A stretch of DNA of 41,000 bases from Cristatella mucedo (Eukaryota > Bryozoa > Phylactolaemata > Cristatellidae): NCBI GenBank assembly GCA_009760855.2, contig WPIO01000061.1:1257501-1298500 (forward strand), given 5' to 3'. The translations under genes were made by a program, and so were the position numbers. The first letter of the stretch is position 1, and each line of letters starts with the position of its first letter. Of the stretch, positions 1 through 10,265 are shown in pieces. The notes under the pieces are model-generated. The model saw only the letters and a list, made by a program, of their open reading frames with translations, was not told the DNA's origin and searched no databases.

Positions 1-803
1 AAGTTGCAGACGCTAAGGCTCTTCGGCAGAGATAAATGAGGCCGATTGGTTAAAGAGATTTAGTGTATATCTGAAGTCGTAATTCTCCAAAGAATACTTA
101 ATATTCAACATCTTTCCATGTCATTTTGTACAATTTCAGTATTTCAATTTATTAATTTTTCTGACGGAATGTGATCTTGAAGATGCCCATTCGTCAGTTT
201 TATGAGTAAAGATAGGTGAATTTTAAATCTGTCACTGTCCTGATCAGAAAAGTAACGTTTTTTATTAATACCAGCTATCTTCTACGCTTTAGTAGCACAA
301 GCTATTGGGAAATAACAATCACCTCCCAAGAACAAAAACTTGGTTACGTAAGGTTGTCAATCGTTACTCGTGGTCAGGCGAGGGCCACGCATGGATAAAC
401 TTAATGACCCTCGATCATCCACCTTTAGTTCGGTAATTGCTAACCCTGTGCGACATTTATGATTTATTATTCTGGAATACTAGTTATTATCATTATATCA
501 AGGTATTTCTATACCGCTCTAAGAGAACTAAATTTCTTGACTGTACACAAAGCATTTCACTTGGTTACTGATAACCCACACAGCATGGGCATACATAAAC
601 ACACAGTACAGTTCTCAAGGATCAAGCAAATGCTGTGTGCGCAGGTGCTTTTTCAGATACAGCTTAAGTGCCGCGATGTCTGTGGATATCGTGACGTTGT
701 CAGAAGTGAGCTTTAGACTTTGAGAGCTGCTGGTGATTCAGAGAGGCGTGGTCTCCTGAGTATTTGAGGTTGGTTAGAGGCACAGCTCAAGTACTTGAGT
801 CAT

Positions 804-1266
<463 letters not shown>

Positions 1267-1580
1267 CACGAAATCTCGCCTGATTGGGAAGAATTTCAGA
1301 TAGTTAGGCCGGAACAAGTGATGGTAGAGACCCAAAAGTGAGTGACAGAATACTGAAGTCAATACGCTTCTTTTTAGGGAGTGAGTGCAGGACTGTAAAA
1401 AAATTTTAATATGGCAATTGTAATTTGTAACAAAGAAAAATATATCTGCTGAGTTCTATACCGACAGTAAGTGCATTCTTATACAGACTAGGAAGTAGTG
1501 AGGTACATAAGTCTTGGTGCCAAAAGTGCAAGGAAGAGTTTAGATGTGCCTTAATAAAACCATTTGCACGCAACCGTTGA

Positions 1581-2092
1581 GTCGTTCATGTCTAATTGGG
1601 TCTATTTAGGTCGAAGAATGCCTGCATTTGGCCTGTTACACTGCGAGAACAGGACAATAGGTCTCGTGACATCAACTTCCGATGACGTCTGTTTACTCCT
1701 GCTTGAAATTCTCTATACGCTATACTGTTAGGTTTCAGTGAGGCTGGTTGCATTCAGTTTCGCAGCTGCTGCAATTACTTCGCTGGTAACATAAAAGTCC
1801 CAGTTGCTTGTCGGTTCGTTTGGCATTTTTATTCATTCTCTGAACCTTATTGGTCATCAATAATAAGGCATGGATGTAAGCACTTAGCGAGGCGTATTTT
1901 ATAATCGTGTAATAATAATAATAATGGTAATAAAGTCGTTCACCTATCTCAGAAAATTTGATCTCGGTCTAGGCATTTGACATATGCTGTAGCGAAAGCA
2001 AAAAATATGGCCAGTAGTAACGTACACAGCGTCAACTTAGAAAACATTTTTATTGGCTATATGTAAAATATCGGCAGACATAAGCACACACG
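1581..2092. other. No recognisable feature
   Basis: AT-rich sequence without a coding-like frame. A short (TAA)n stretch lies at about 1909-1925. No repeat family seen elsewhere in the window was recognised here. Confidence 0.5.
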
Positions 2093-2213
2093 GAAAACTA
2101 AAAACACATCTATTATTTATCACAGCATTTAATCCATGTGGTTTGTCCTTTAGTCCATGCGGTTCGTCGGTTCGTTCTCTGAGGGCAATATATCAAATGT
2201 AGTATTTTTAATG
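2093..2213 (+). mobile_element. LINE A 3' fragment with internal deletion
   Basis: It matches the end of the LINE A ORF ('aaaaacacatctatt...acagcattta') and then jumps to the tail block 'ttctctgagggc...atatcaaatg'. The central 3' UTR is missing. It abuts an oppositely oriented LINE A piece. Confidence 0.55.
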
Positions 2214-2214
2214 A

Positions 2215-2480
2215 GATTATTCTAGCCTCACTTGACCAGAATTTTGCAACGTTAAGCAGCACAAAAAACCTGGCTGTGAAACTGGTGTGGCCGTCTATTA
2301 AAAGATTACCTTGAAAAATTAAATACAAAATTCGTGCACATTCTACAGGTGATATGCCTGCCCAGCCCATTTTGAAGGTTTACACTTGGCCGCAACATAG
2401 GGCTTTTTGTCGTCATTTAAATTAATAAAAACTTGCTGCAATCCAAGTGCGGATATAATTCATTTTCAATTAACTGTATA
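2215..2480 (-). mobile_element. LINE A ORF fragment, antisense
   Basis: The minus-strand translation around 2215-2370 includes 'MGWAGISPVECARILYLIFQ'. This aligns with the LINE A segment 'MGSASISPVESARNLGVIFQ' of the copy at 9.4 kb. Similarity continues toward 2480 at the 'gctgcaatccaagtgcg' block. No intact ORF remains. Confidence 0.65.
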
Positions 2481-2504
2481 GCACTGAGATAACTTGATAT
2501 CAAC

Positions 2505-2620
2505 TTAGGTGATTCACATATGCCATTGGGCTCGAGCCCACGGCCTCTACTGTCAAATACATTCGCCTTGACCTCGGTCGGGGCGAGCACCTTAACCACT
2601 GGGCCAAACCAGCGCGGCAT
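2505..2620 (-). mobile_element. SINE1 copy, variant with internal insertion
   Basis: On the minus strand it has the tRNA-like head with the 'gtggttaaggtgctcgcccc' block and a B-box-like 'gggctcgagccc'. An extra 'aatacattc' segment lies between head and B box. A similar segment is found in the copy near 40.2 kb. Confidence 0.6.
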
Positions 2621-2639
2621 GTCAGGCATCAGTTTCTTT

Positions 2640-3142
2640 TGAGCCATGTGTAGGTTCATGCTTCTCTACTTTCTAGAAGCTTTTTAGTTAAGACTCTGCT
2701 CGTGCCCTAGTTTGCGTGAGGGACTGCAAGCGCAATGAGGATAAAATGAGGAAAATTGGAATAAAGTAAGACCTCTAAACGCGACTCTACTGTACCCTTA
2801 CTCTTTGTACCCGTGACTCTACTGTACCCTCTCTCCGTCTTTTGGCAAATTGTTGTCCCGAAGACTTTTTTATTATCGCTCTCAGGCTACCGCGGTGTGC
2901 TCTTTAAGTTCAGGGTTTAGATTTGCTTACTCTCGCCGTTTAGATTGAGAGTTCAAAGTTGATACTTCAAAAGCAAATTGAGGTTCTAAAGTTGCGCTCG
3001 TTATCTCTCAAAAATCAGGCCAGGGCTTGAGTAATATGGGGTTACCTACTGTCGGTCTAGAAGGCAGTGGGATTTTTAATTTTTTAACTTTGCCGGCCGA
3101 GAACCAGTTGAACTAGACTCGTCTTAACCACTGGGGCCGGTA
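2640..3142. other. No recognisable feature, SINE-like scrap at the end
   Basis: No convincing coding frame. At 3120-3140 'cttaaccactggggcc' resembles the antisense head of SINE1 and leads straight into the minisatellite. Confidence 0.4.
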
Positions 3143-3310
3143 GTGGGCATCCCGCAGTGGGCATCCGGCAGTGGGCATCCGACAGTGGGCATCCGGCAAT
3201 GGGCATCCGGCAGTGGGCATCCGGTATTAGGCATCCGGTATTCGGCATCCGGCATTCGGGATCCGGTATTCGGTATCCGGTATTCGGTATCCGGTATTCG
3301 GTATCCGGCC
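3143..3310. repeat. 14-bp minisatellite, 12 units
   Basis: Twelve consecutive 14-bp units without spacers. The 5' units read 'gtgggcatccggca' and the 3' units 'ttcggtatccggta', with mixed types between. The frames that translate as YRIP/NTG-type repeats are a by-product. Confidence 0.95.
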
Positions 3311-3394
3311 ACGAATCGGTAGCTCCCATCCAAGTGTAACCGTAAGTTTTTTCTCGCATCTCTGTCGATCACTACTAATGTAAAGTGTCTAGAA

Positions 3395-3445
3395 AGAGAA
3401 TGAGTTCTCTGAGGGTGTTATATCAAATGTATTATCATTATTGTT
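3395..3445 (+). mobile_element. LINE A tail fragment
   Basis: Contains 'gtctagaaagagaatgagtt', then 'ctctgagggtg', 'atatcaaatgtatta' and a short TTA-type end. This is the terminal hairpin tail of LINE A without its upstream part. Confidence 0.6.
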
Positions 3446-3639
3446 CAATCTGACCGGCAGCGGTCCGCCAGTGTATGCAATTGTATCTTAGTAGGCGATG
3501 GTATCGTAGCCTAGGCGGGAGCAGCTGTTCCGGCCGAGGTGAGAAATACTGTGTATCAATGTGCCGAAACTTTGCTCGTAGTCTCTGCGAGAGTGGGGCA
3601 GCTGATGACCCAACGGGACGAATAGCTCATTCGTTTCCT

Positions 3640-3730
3640 TTGCAGCATATTTAAAGCGCCTAGAAAGACATTGACTTCTGAGGGCGCTTTATAAAGTGTA
3701 TTCTTATTATTATTTTATTATTCTTCTTAT
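3640..3730 (+). mobile_element. LINE A tail fragment
   Basis: Contains 'ctttgcagcatatttaaagc', 'gcctagaaagacattgactt', 'ctgagggcgctttataaagt' and an ATT-rich end. These are the diagnostic blocks of the LINE A 3' terminus. Confidence 0.7.
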
Positions 3731-5165
3731 CATTATTACTATTGGTCCTTACGGCGGAACCTCGATTGAGGCTTTCGCTTTTCCTGAAAGCAGTTTAGTA
3801 AGTTTATCTACTTACCAATTTATGGGTTCTTACAACGGCAATTGTAATTGTAGTGGTGGCGATAATACTAATAACAATAATAAAATCTTAAATGCTAAAC
3901 GCTTAACATGGGGATTGTGGAATGAATTTGTAGAATTTTTCTCACTACCACGTTTGGCTAGCGTTAGAGCAGTATCTGGCTGAGCGGTCTCCGGCAATCG
4001 CTAACTTGGCAGGGTTCGCGCGAAGTCCTCGCTGCACTGTCGATATCTGTGACCGCGTGTACGTGAGTCTCTCTGTACAGCACTGATCCCCGCGATGCGA
4101 ATGCTTTTGCATGTCGGCAATGTCCGCTAGAATTCATTGCACAAAGGCCAATTTGTCCTCATTAATGCAGCTTTTTTTTAGAAGTCAATCATCATCTGAA
4201 GAGTGCTAAATAAGTTATTTCTTATGCGCTTGGTTTGGTATTCGTTTCGCAGTAACCAGCTCCACGATACATCGCGAAACCGTTGCTCCGGGAGGGCGTT
4301 TACTTGAGTGTGGTTGGCGACGTCTCGGTTTCCTGTGCTGTGCCTTTCTGCGTCCTTACTATAGGCGCGGATAATTTTGATAGCTATGTGACAGAACCAA
4401 GGTGACTATCTGGGCAGCCTCCGCACTTAGATTCATGTTCGATGAAGGAAGTCTTGCCGCTGGGGCGCTAGGTCTACAAGCAAACGATGATAACGAGACT
4501 CTCGTGAGCCCCCAGAGCCTTGATTCAAAATGTTATGCTACGCCTACTACGGTCTAAACAGTAATAAAAATTTTAGGAATTACTCTAGTACTTTACGAGA
4601 ACTAAACACATTTTTCCTGTTGGAAAGCGCGAGATTCAGACCAGCTCTGTGTTTGCCAGCAATTTTTTTGTATGCTGCATATCAGCGCTCGCAGTCAAAT
4701 GGCTTTGAACGAAATCGTAGAGTTGTTCCGCTTGCGCAATAGCAGCTTTTCGCCTCCCTAAAAAAGCGTGCCTCCCCGCTAGCCATTCGGGAAAGTCGCT
4801 GAAATTGCCAGTTTTTCTTAATCTGTACCTGCTATTCTTCTCTTATGCCTGAAGCAAAAAATCCTTAGCGTTTTGCGCGGAGCCCATCTTACATTTACAT
4901 TACTATATCACGTGATCTTGAATCTTATACCTGTCGTATAATCAGAAAACCGACGTTAGCACTACTTTTCGGTGGTCCCAGAAAAAGGCACTCGCTATGG
5001 TTCAACAACACTTCTCATGAAAAATGTCAACCATCTATCCAGAAAAGCACCGCAATGCCTGACTTCAGGATGCGTGAACCCTTACTATAGGTATATAATT
5101 AACTTACAGATACGAATTAACTATGTCTGTTAAACTCGGTCACGACCTTGCGTTAACTGGAAATT
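3731..5165. other. No confident feature
   Basis: Open frames exist (for example + 3696-3983 and + 4530-4742). The first begins inside the LINE tail microsatellite and includes an Asn run from 'aataacaataat'. Neither shows a recognisable domain or splice context. Confidence 0.4.
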
Positions 5166-5169
5166 TATA

Positions 5170-5935
5170 TTACCGTTGCTTATGTACGAGGTATAGGTAA
5201 ACGATGGGATTCCTAAAATGGGATGGTACAATACCATTCTTAGTGTGGTAGGGGTAGATCTGATAAGAAGGCTGGAGCCAAAGAATGAAGGGACTTAAAA
5301 GTGAGTGACAAAACCTTGAAATCGATGCGTCGCTTGACTGTGAGCCAGTGCAGGTCATCAAGAAGTAGTGTAATGTGGCAGCTGCGACGCTCACGACAGA
5401 CATACCTAGCTGCAGAGTTTTGCACAAGCTGTAAGTACCTGAGTGGCACAGGCCGGTAGCCCAGCAAGCAGTGAGTTTCAGAAGTCAAGACGGGATGTTA
5501 CAAATGCATGAGCCAATTTAGAAGTGGTATCCCTGCCTAAGCAAGCCCGAATTTTAGCAATGTTGTGTGCGGCTGAAAGTAGGCAGACTTGACTGTGGAG
5601 TATGTGATCATCTAATCAAAGATCACTTTGGAACATGATACCTAGATTTCGTGCTGATTCAGTAGGACATAGGCTGGTGGAACTTATTTTGAGTGCTAAC
5701 CTTTTCAATTTCTGAATCACTCTTGGTTTGCCCATGAACAAGAAGTTGGTTTTATCATCCAATTTGAAAAAAATTTGCTGTCATCCATGTGCAAATTGCA
5801 TCAATACATTCAGAAAGGGAGAATTCGACGTACTCGAGGGCTCTAAGGGATCAAAGCAATGGTACAACTGATTATCATCTGCATAAAAGTGAAAGCCTGG
5901 ATTGTTCCTGGCAATCAAATCACATTGGCAAAAGG
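5170..5935 (-). mobile_element. LINE A copy, antisense, 5' and 3' truncated
   Basis: Minus-strand reading gives the reverse transcriptase core around the active site ('GFHFYADDNQLYHCFDP', near 5835-5890). Downstream RT C-terminal blocks follow ('ERRSCHITLLLDDLHWL'). The frame is broken by shifts. The 3' UTR and tail are absent at about 5170, and similarity stops abruptly near 5935. Confidence 0.8.
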
Positions 5936-5939
5936 GAGA

Positions 5940-6628
5940 GTATGATTTTTTAATTATGATACCTTGCTTGCCAATGCCTTTAGCCTTTGCTTCTCTGGCA
6001 GCGAGTTTAGTTCTAAAGCTTCGGAACAGACATTTAATTCTATTATGGAGAAATATAAAAGACCTATTATTATTCCAATTTGTTATCATATTTGTCCATA
6101 TTTTATCAGATTCATCTGTCTTACAACAATTGATTGGCATGGGCCGCCTAAGGCGGGTCAAGCAATTGAGTTGATAAGTTCGCAGGAGAAATACACAGCT
6201 GAGTATAGCTCATTTTCTCTTTATCAACTTATTGACATTAACGCTCGGTAAAAAGCTACCGCATTGATGAGCTGCAAGGCTACGATTGTAGTTGTGTTTC
6301 TTTATGAAAGAAATCTCAGCACTACTGTCTAATTCTCCACATTTCGCTCGTTATGAATGCTCTTGACCTAAGATACTTCAATCCTTCACTGTTTAAATCA
6401 AGTCCGTGTTTCAGTTGCACCTTCTGCGTGATGGATCAGCACCCAACTGAGATGGAGAATGGTGACAAGGCTGCGATGACATCAGAGTGTTTCAGTTGTA
6501 ATGACCTTACTTTCGCCGGATGTTTAACACGTAAGAGCAATTTAGGCATTGCTTGGTGCCCTAATGTATCGCACAGTGTCAGTGCATCAGGAAGTGGCTT
6601 TAAATACTTGGGCAAGCAGAATTTAAGC

Positions 6629-6630
<2 letters not shown>
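5940..6630. other. No recognisable feature
   Basis: Several overlapping short frames on both strands, none with a domain I can name. Similarity to LINE A ends at about 5935. Confidence 0.4.
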
Positions 6631-6633
<3 letters not shown>

Positions 6634-6725
<92 letters not shown>

Positions 6726-6775
6726 GCGTGTGCGCGTGTGTGTGTGTGCGTGTGTGTGTGCGTGTGTGTATGTAT
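6634..6775. repeat. (TA)n(TG)n compound microsatellite
   Basis: About 14 TA units followed by a long TG tract with scattered TGCG variants toward the 3' side. The open frames with poly-Tyr/Ile and Cys/Val are artefacts. Confidence 0.98.
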
Positions 6776-7017
6776 ATCATAAATGTCTATGTGGCATTTT
6801 TATCAAGATTATTACAGTGGGATGATCCTCATACAACATGCCATCATCTGCTGTAGATTATAAACTCATGCATGTTTTCGTAGATGGAAACAGTTTTCCA
6901 AGCTTCAAGTGTCACAAACCACTTTAGGCTATTTTGGAAAACGTAAGATACATCGGCAAGCAACTCAGAGGACCCTTTCAAAGCTGCCGCCGATATACTG
7001 AATTCCGATTAACGGCC

Positions 7018-7018
7018 C

Positions 7019-7052
<34 letters not shown>

Positions 7053-7795
7053 CATTTGCTGAAGCATCCTCAGAGAACTCACTTTCTTTCAACATACTTT
7101 ACATTTGCTGCAAGGCAAGCATGATTGAATGGTTGGTGATATCATGCTCAATAAACAACAAGAATAACATAGTTATGGGTGACATGTGCAGGGTCAGCAT
7201 GCTAGTTTGGTTAATGGCAACATGCACTGTGTCAGAACGCATAAGCACATAGAGGAAGAATCATGGAGACCCACTAAATGCTGTCATACATAGATGATAC
7301 GTTTTTAGTTTATTTTAAAATGAGAACAAGTCAGAAGATGCCATGACGCAAGTTGGCAGTGTGTTCCAGGCTTTTGAAGCATACTAACTAAAGACACAGT
7401 CTCAAAAGAATTTGAGGTTTGTAAGAGGTATAGGTAAACAGCTTTGAAAAGTGAGTAGTACGATGCTTAGCCTTGTGGGTGAGTAGATCGTATAGGTAGG
7501 CTGAAGCCAAAGAATGAAGGGACCTAAAAGTGAGTGACGAAGCCTTGAAGTCGATGCGTTGCTTGACTGGAAGCCTTTTCAGGTCGATGAGAAGTGGTCA
7601 GATTTGGCAACTGCGACGCTCACGACAGACAAGCCTAGCTGCGGAGTTTTGTACCAACTTTTAGCGCCTGAGCTCACAGGCCGGTAGACCGGCAAGCAGT
7701 GAGTTACAGAAGTCAAGACGGGATGTCACAAATGCATGAACCAATTTAGACGTGGTATCCCTGTCTAAACAAGCTCGAATTTTAGCAGTGAAGGA
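7018..7795 (-). mobile_element. LINE A copy, antisense, with tail
   Basis: Starts with (TAA)n, then the antisense tail ('tcctcagagaactcactttc'), the 3' UTR blocks ('gggtgacatgtgcagggtca') and antisense RT C-terminal sequence up to 'gctcgaattttagcagtg'. It is 5' truncated and frame-broken. Confidence 0.8.
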
Positions 7796-7799
7796 AAGA

Positions 7800-8035
7800 A
7801 AAAAGTTCACATGAAAGTATCAGTGTGAATAGGATTTTGCTTGCCATTGTGCTTCGGTGACTTAAAATACTCGTTCCGCAATTTGCAATCACAATTAAAG
7901 GATCTTCTTTGTCAATCAGCGAAAGAAGATTCATCTCGCTGCGTTTCTCTGACAACGTCACTGTTTTAAGTAGTTTGTGTGAAATGAGTAAGAGATTGGT
8001 TGGATTGTCTAAACCGCACCAAGATGAATTATTCG
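7800..8035 (+). other. Short coding-like stretch of unknown status
   Basis: On the + strand a frame of roughly 40 codons (about 7840-7970, including 'CFGDLKYSFRNLQSQLKDLL') lies between two LINE A insertions, upstream of the split beta-propeller gene. No satisfactory splice sites pair it with the next candidate exon. It may be a lost exon or chance. Confidence 0.2.
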
Positions 8036-8036
8036 T

Positions 8037-8238
8037 ATATTTTAATGAGTGAAGTAATAATAATAATAATAATGTACTTGATAAAGCGCCCTCAGAGAAC
8101 TTAATCTCTTTCTAGACGCTTTACATTTGCTGCAAAGGGAAATGCAATTGAATGGTAAGTAAAATCATGCTTGAAAAACAAACAAAATAAATAACACGGT
8201 TAGGGGTGACATGCACAGGGTCAGCATGCAAATGTGGA
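8037..8238 (-). mobile_element. LINE A tail-only copy, antisense
   Basis: It runs from (TAA)n through the tail hairpin and the 'ttaggggtgacatgcacagg' block. On the minus strand it begins at about 'ccacatttgcatgctgaccc', with no ORF sequence upstream. Two other tail-only copies begin within a few bases of the same place. Confidence 0.8.
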
Positions 8239-8303
8239 GTCATTGTTTAATAGGATATTAAAAGACGATTAGTCTAAGGACCACTCTGTATTTTTTGTTT
8301 TAG

Positions 8304-8369
8304 ATCATTCTCTGGAGTTGCGAAATGCAAAACATGACGATCAGAAGCAGTTAAATGCTGGAACTACGA
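8304..8369 (+). CDS. Putative small internal exon upstream of the split gene
   Basis: A strong acceptor ('ttttttgttttag') precedes 66 bases, and a consensus donor ('gtgagt') follows. Only one frame is open: with one base carried in, it gives 'HSLELRNAKHDDQKQLNAGTT' plus one leftover base. That phase joins the downstream beta-propeller frame if the next exon starts at 8542 after 'gatcgacag', although that acceptor has a poor pyrimidine tract. The join is inferred; no transcript evidence is available here. Confidence 0.35.
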
Positions 8370-8525
8370 GTGAGTATTGCTTCGCATATCCGCACAAGTT
8401 GAGTGGTGCGGGCAAAAAGTAAATTGCATCCACCACACCATCTCTATCATGCACTTTCATCTAGTATTGTAACTTCAATTGATCTTGGTGGCATTAAAAG
8501 GATCATCTTTTAATTTGTCGGTACC

Positions 8526-8690
8526 ATGCAAAGATCGACAGCACGGGGATTATGTCCTTCGAGCAACCAAAAGAGGCTAAAGCTTGCAACTGTGTTTGTC
8601 AAAACTACTGGGCCAGTCTTTTGTGAGGACTTTGCTGTCAGTGCAGAAGGCACTTTGCTGGTGGCTGCACGTGAGCAAGGAATGATCGAG
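8526..8690 (+). pseudogene. Left part of a beta-propeller-like gene split by LINE A
   Basis: An open frame begins at an ATG in good context ('accatgc'), or alternatively is an exon starting at 8542. It contains 'FCEDFAVSAEGTLLVAAREQ', which looks like a beta-propeller strand pair, and then reads G-M-I-E. After 8690 it runs into inserted sequence and stops at the TGA at 8703-8705. The frame resumes after the LINE at 10267, again as M-I-E, in the same strand and register. The sequence 'gaatgatcgag' here and 'gaatgatagaa' at 10265 resemble a target-site duplication. The protein family is not identified. It could instead be an unrelated short exon. Confidence 0.5.
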
Positions 8691-8730
8691 TACAGCCAGA
8701 GCTGAGAGAGGATAGGCGGTTGGTCTGCCA

Positions 8731-10020
8731 GTGACTGGCTGTTGGAAGACGGCGATTACGACAGTAGTGATTGCGAAAATAAAGATTGCCAATATGGAGA
8801 TTGCCAAGATAGAGATTTCCAAGATGGCTATTGCCAAGATGGCGATCTCGCAGACAGCAATCGCGAAATCGGCGATCGCGAAGATGGCGAATGGAACAAT
8901 TTTGAGCTTGGCGATCGATCACAAAGTTCTTCTAGAGCGCCTCTCATCTCGCCTGGGCATCACTGGCACTGCTCTGCAGTGGTTCAGGTCCTTTCTCAGT
9001 GGGAGACTCCAGAGTATTGACGTGAATGGACAAAGATCATCTGAAGTACCTCTGAAATATGGAGTACCTCAGGGCTCAGTGCTAGGTCCGGTTCTTTTCA
9101 CGGTTTATACTCTGCCTCTTGCTGATGTGATTGCCAAGCACAATCTAGGCTTTCACCTGAATGCGGATGACACTCAGTTCTACCTTTGCTTTGATCCCTC
9201 CCAGCCTTCGATAACCTCAAATTCTCTCGACTCACTAGCTGCATGCATTGATGACATCCGCACATGGATGGCAGCAAATTTTCTAAAACTAAACTATGAC
9301 AAAACTAACTTACTAGTTATGGGAAAACTCAGTGTGATTCAGAGATTGGAAAGGCTGTCTCTCAAAATGGGCTCTGCCAGCATATCTCCAGTTGAATCAG
9401 CTCGAAATCTAGGTGTCATATTCCAAAGCGACCTCTCGTTTGACGACCATATCAGCTCCACAGTCAAATCTGCCTATTTTCAGCTTCATAATATTGCTAA
9501 AATTCGGGCTTGCTTAGATAAGGATACCACGTCCAAGTTGGTCCATGTATTCGTGACATTTCGTCTCGACTTCTGCAACTCACTGCTTACTGGCCTCCCT
9601 GGATGTGCGATCAGGCGATTGCTGCTGGTGCAAAACTCTGCAGCTAGGCTTGTCTGTCGTGAGCGTCGAAGTTGCCACATTACTCCACTTCTCGCCGACC
9701 TGCACTGGCTACCAGTCAAGCAACTAATCGACTTCAAGGTTTTGTCGCTCACTTTTAGGTCCCTTCATTCTATGGCTCCGGCCTATCTGTCAGATATACT
9801 ACCCCATCAGGCCAAGCATCGTACCACCCGCTTTTCTGAATCCAACAGTCTGGAAATACCTCGTACAAACCTCAAATCCTTTGGAGACCGTGCATTTAGT
9901 TCGTATGCTCCAACGTGGAACTCCCTCCCGACCTGCGTCAGAACATCCCCTGACCTGACCACATTTAAAAGGAACTTAAAAACACACCTATTTAGGACAG
10001 CATTTAGTGGGTCCCTGTGA
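8731..10020 (+). CDS. Non-LTR retrotransposon reverse transcriptase, N-truncated (LINE A)
   Basis: A 429-codon open frame on the + strand. The first ~55 codons come from a 15-bp tandem repeat and are not RT. From about residue 63 it follows the CR1/L2-type RT: 'AIDHKVLLERL' (just after motif A, whose first catalytic Asp region is lost), 'GVPQGSVLGPVLF' (about residues 110-122), the active-site box 'NADDTQFYLCF' where ADD replaces the usual YADD, 'FLKLNYDKTNLLVMG', and the C-terminal 'ERRSCHITPLLADLHWLPV' and 'RAFSSYAPTWNSLPTCVRTS' blocks. No endonuclease domain is present. The absence of stops implies a fairly recent insertion, but the missing N-terminus makes autonomous activity unlikely. 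Confidence 0.85.
   Translation: MTGCWKTAITTVVIAKIKIANMEIAKIEISKMAIAKMAISQTAIAKSAIAKMANGTILSLAIDHKVLLERLSSRLGITGTALQWFRSFLSGRLQSIDVNGQRSSEVPLKYGVPQGSVLGPVLFTVYTLPLADVIAKHNLGFHLNADDTQFYLCFDPSQPSITSNSLDSLAACIDDIRTWMAANFLKLNYDKTNLLVMGKLSVIQRLERLSLKMGSASISPVESARNLGVIFQSDLSFDDHISSTVKSAYFQLHNIAKIRACLDKDTTSKLVHVFVTFRLDFCNSLLTGLPGCAIRRLLLVQNSAARLVCRERRSCHITPLLADLHWLPVKQLIDFKVLSLTFRSLHSMAPAYLSDILPHQAKHRTTRFSESNSLEIPRTNLKSFGDRAFSSYAPTWNSLPTCVRTSPDLTTFKRNLKTHLFRTAFSGSL
8769..8888 (+). repeat. 15-bp minisatellite, 8 degenerate units
   Basis: Eight 15-bp units related to 'gattgccaagatggc'. In the frame of the downstream RT it encodes pentads such as IAKMA and IAKIE. It lies between the left insertion border and the first recognisable RT codons. 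Confidence 0.9.
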
Positions 10021-10265
10021 TTCGTCCTTCACGTGCTTATGCGTGCTGACACTGTGCATACTGCCACTAACCACATTTGCATGCTGACCCTGTGCCTGTC
10101 ACCCCTAACCATGTTATTCATTTTGTTTGTTTTTCAATCATGATTTTACTTACCATTTAATTGCATTTCCCTTTGCAGCAAATGTAAAGCGCCTAGAAAG
10201 AGATTAAGTTCTCTGGGGGCGCTTTATCAAGTACATTATTATTATTATTATTATTATTATTATAG

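Larger units (their letters stand above)
8691..10264 (+). mobile_element. LINE A insertion with open RT ORF
   Basis: This is the best-preserved LINE A copy in the window. About 80 bases of unassigned sequence and a 15-bp minisatellite lie at its left end. Recognisable RT sequence starts near 8913 ('IDHKVLLERL'), so the copy is 5' truncated or rearranged. The ORF ends at 10020. The 3' UTR, the hairpin tail ('aaagcgcctagaaagagatt' then 'ctctgggggcgcttt') and (TTA)n end at about 10262. Flanking 'GAATGAT.GA' motifs look like a target-site duplication. It appears to interrupt a host gene in the sense orientation. Confidence 0.8.

Noticed and set aside
3084-3372. Repeat-protein-like frames and a CRISPR-like look at the 14-bp array
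   Set aside because: Units are contiguous without spacers, too short for CRISPR repeats, and the protein repeats simply mirror the DNA period.
5781-6251. Overlapping frames on both strands next to the antisense LINE A
   Set aside because: The minus frame is LINE A RT up to about 5935. The rest has no domain and equally long frames on both strands, typical of chance.
6353-6856. 167-codon + frame ending in Cys/Val runs
   Set aside because: The second half is the TA/TG microsatellite and the first half shows no domain or splice context.
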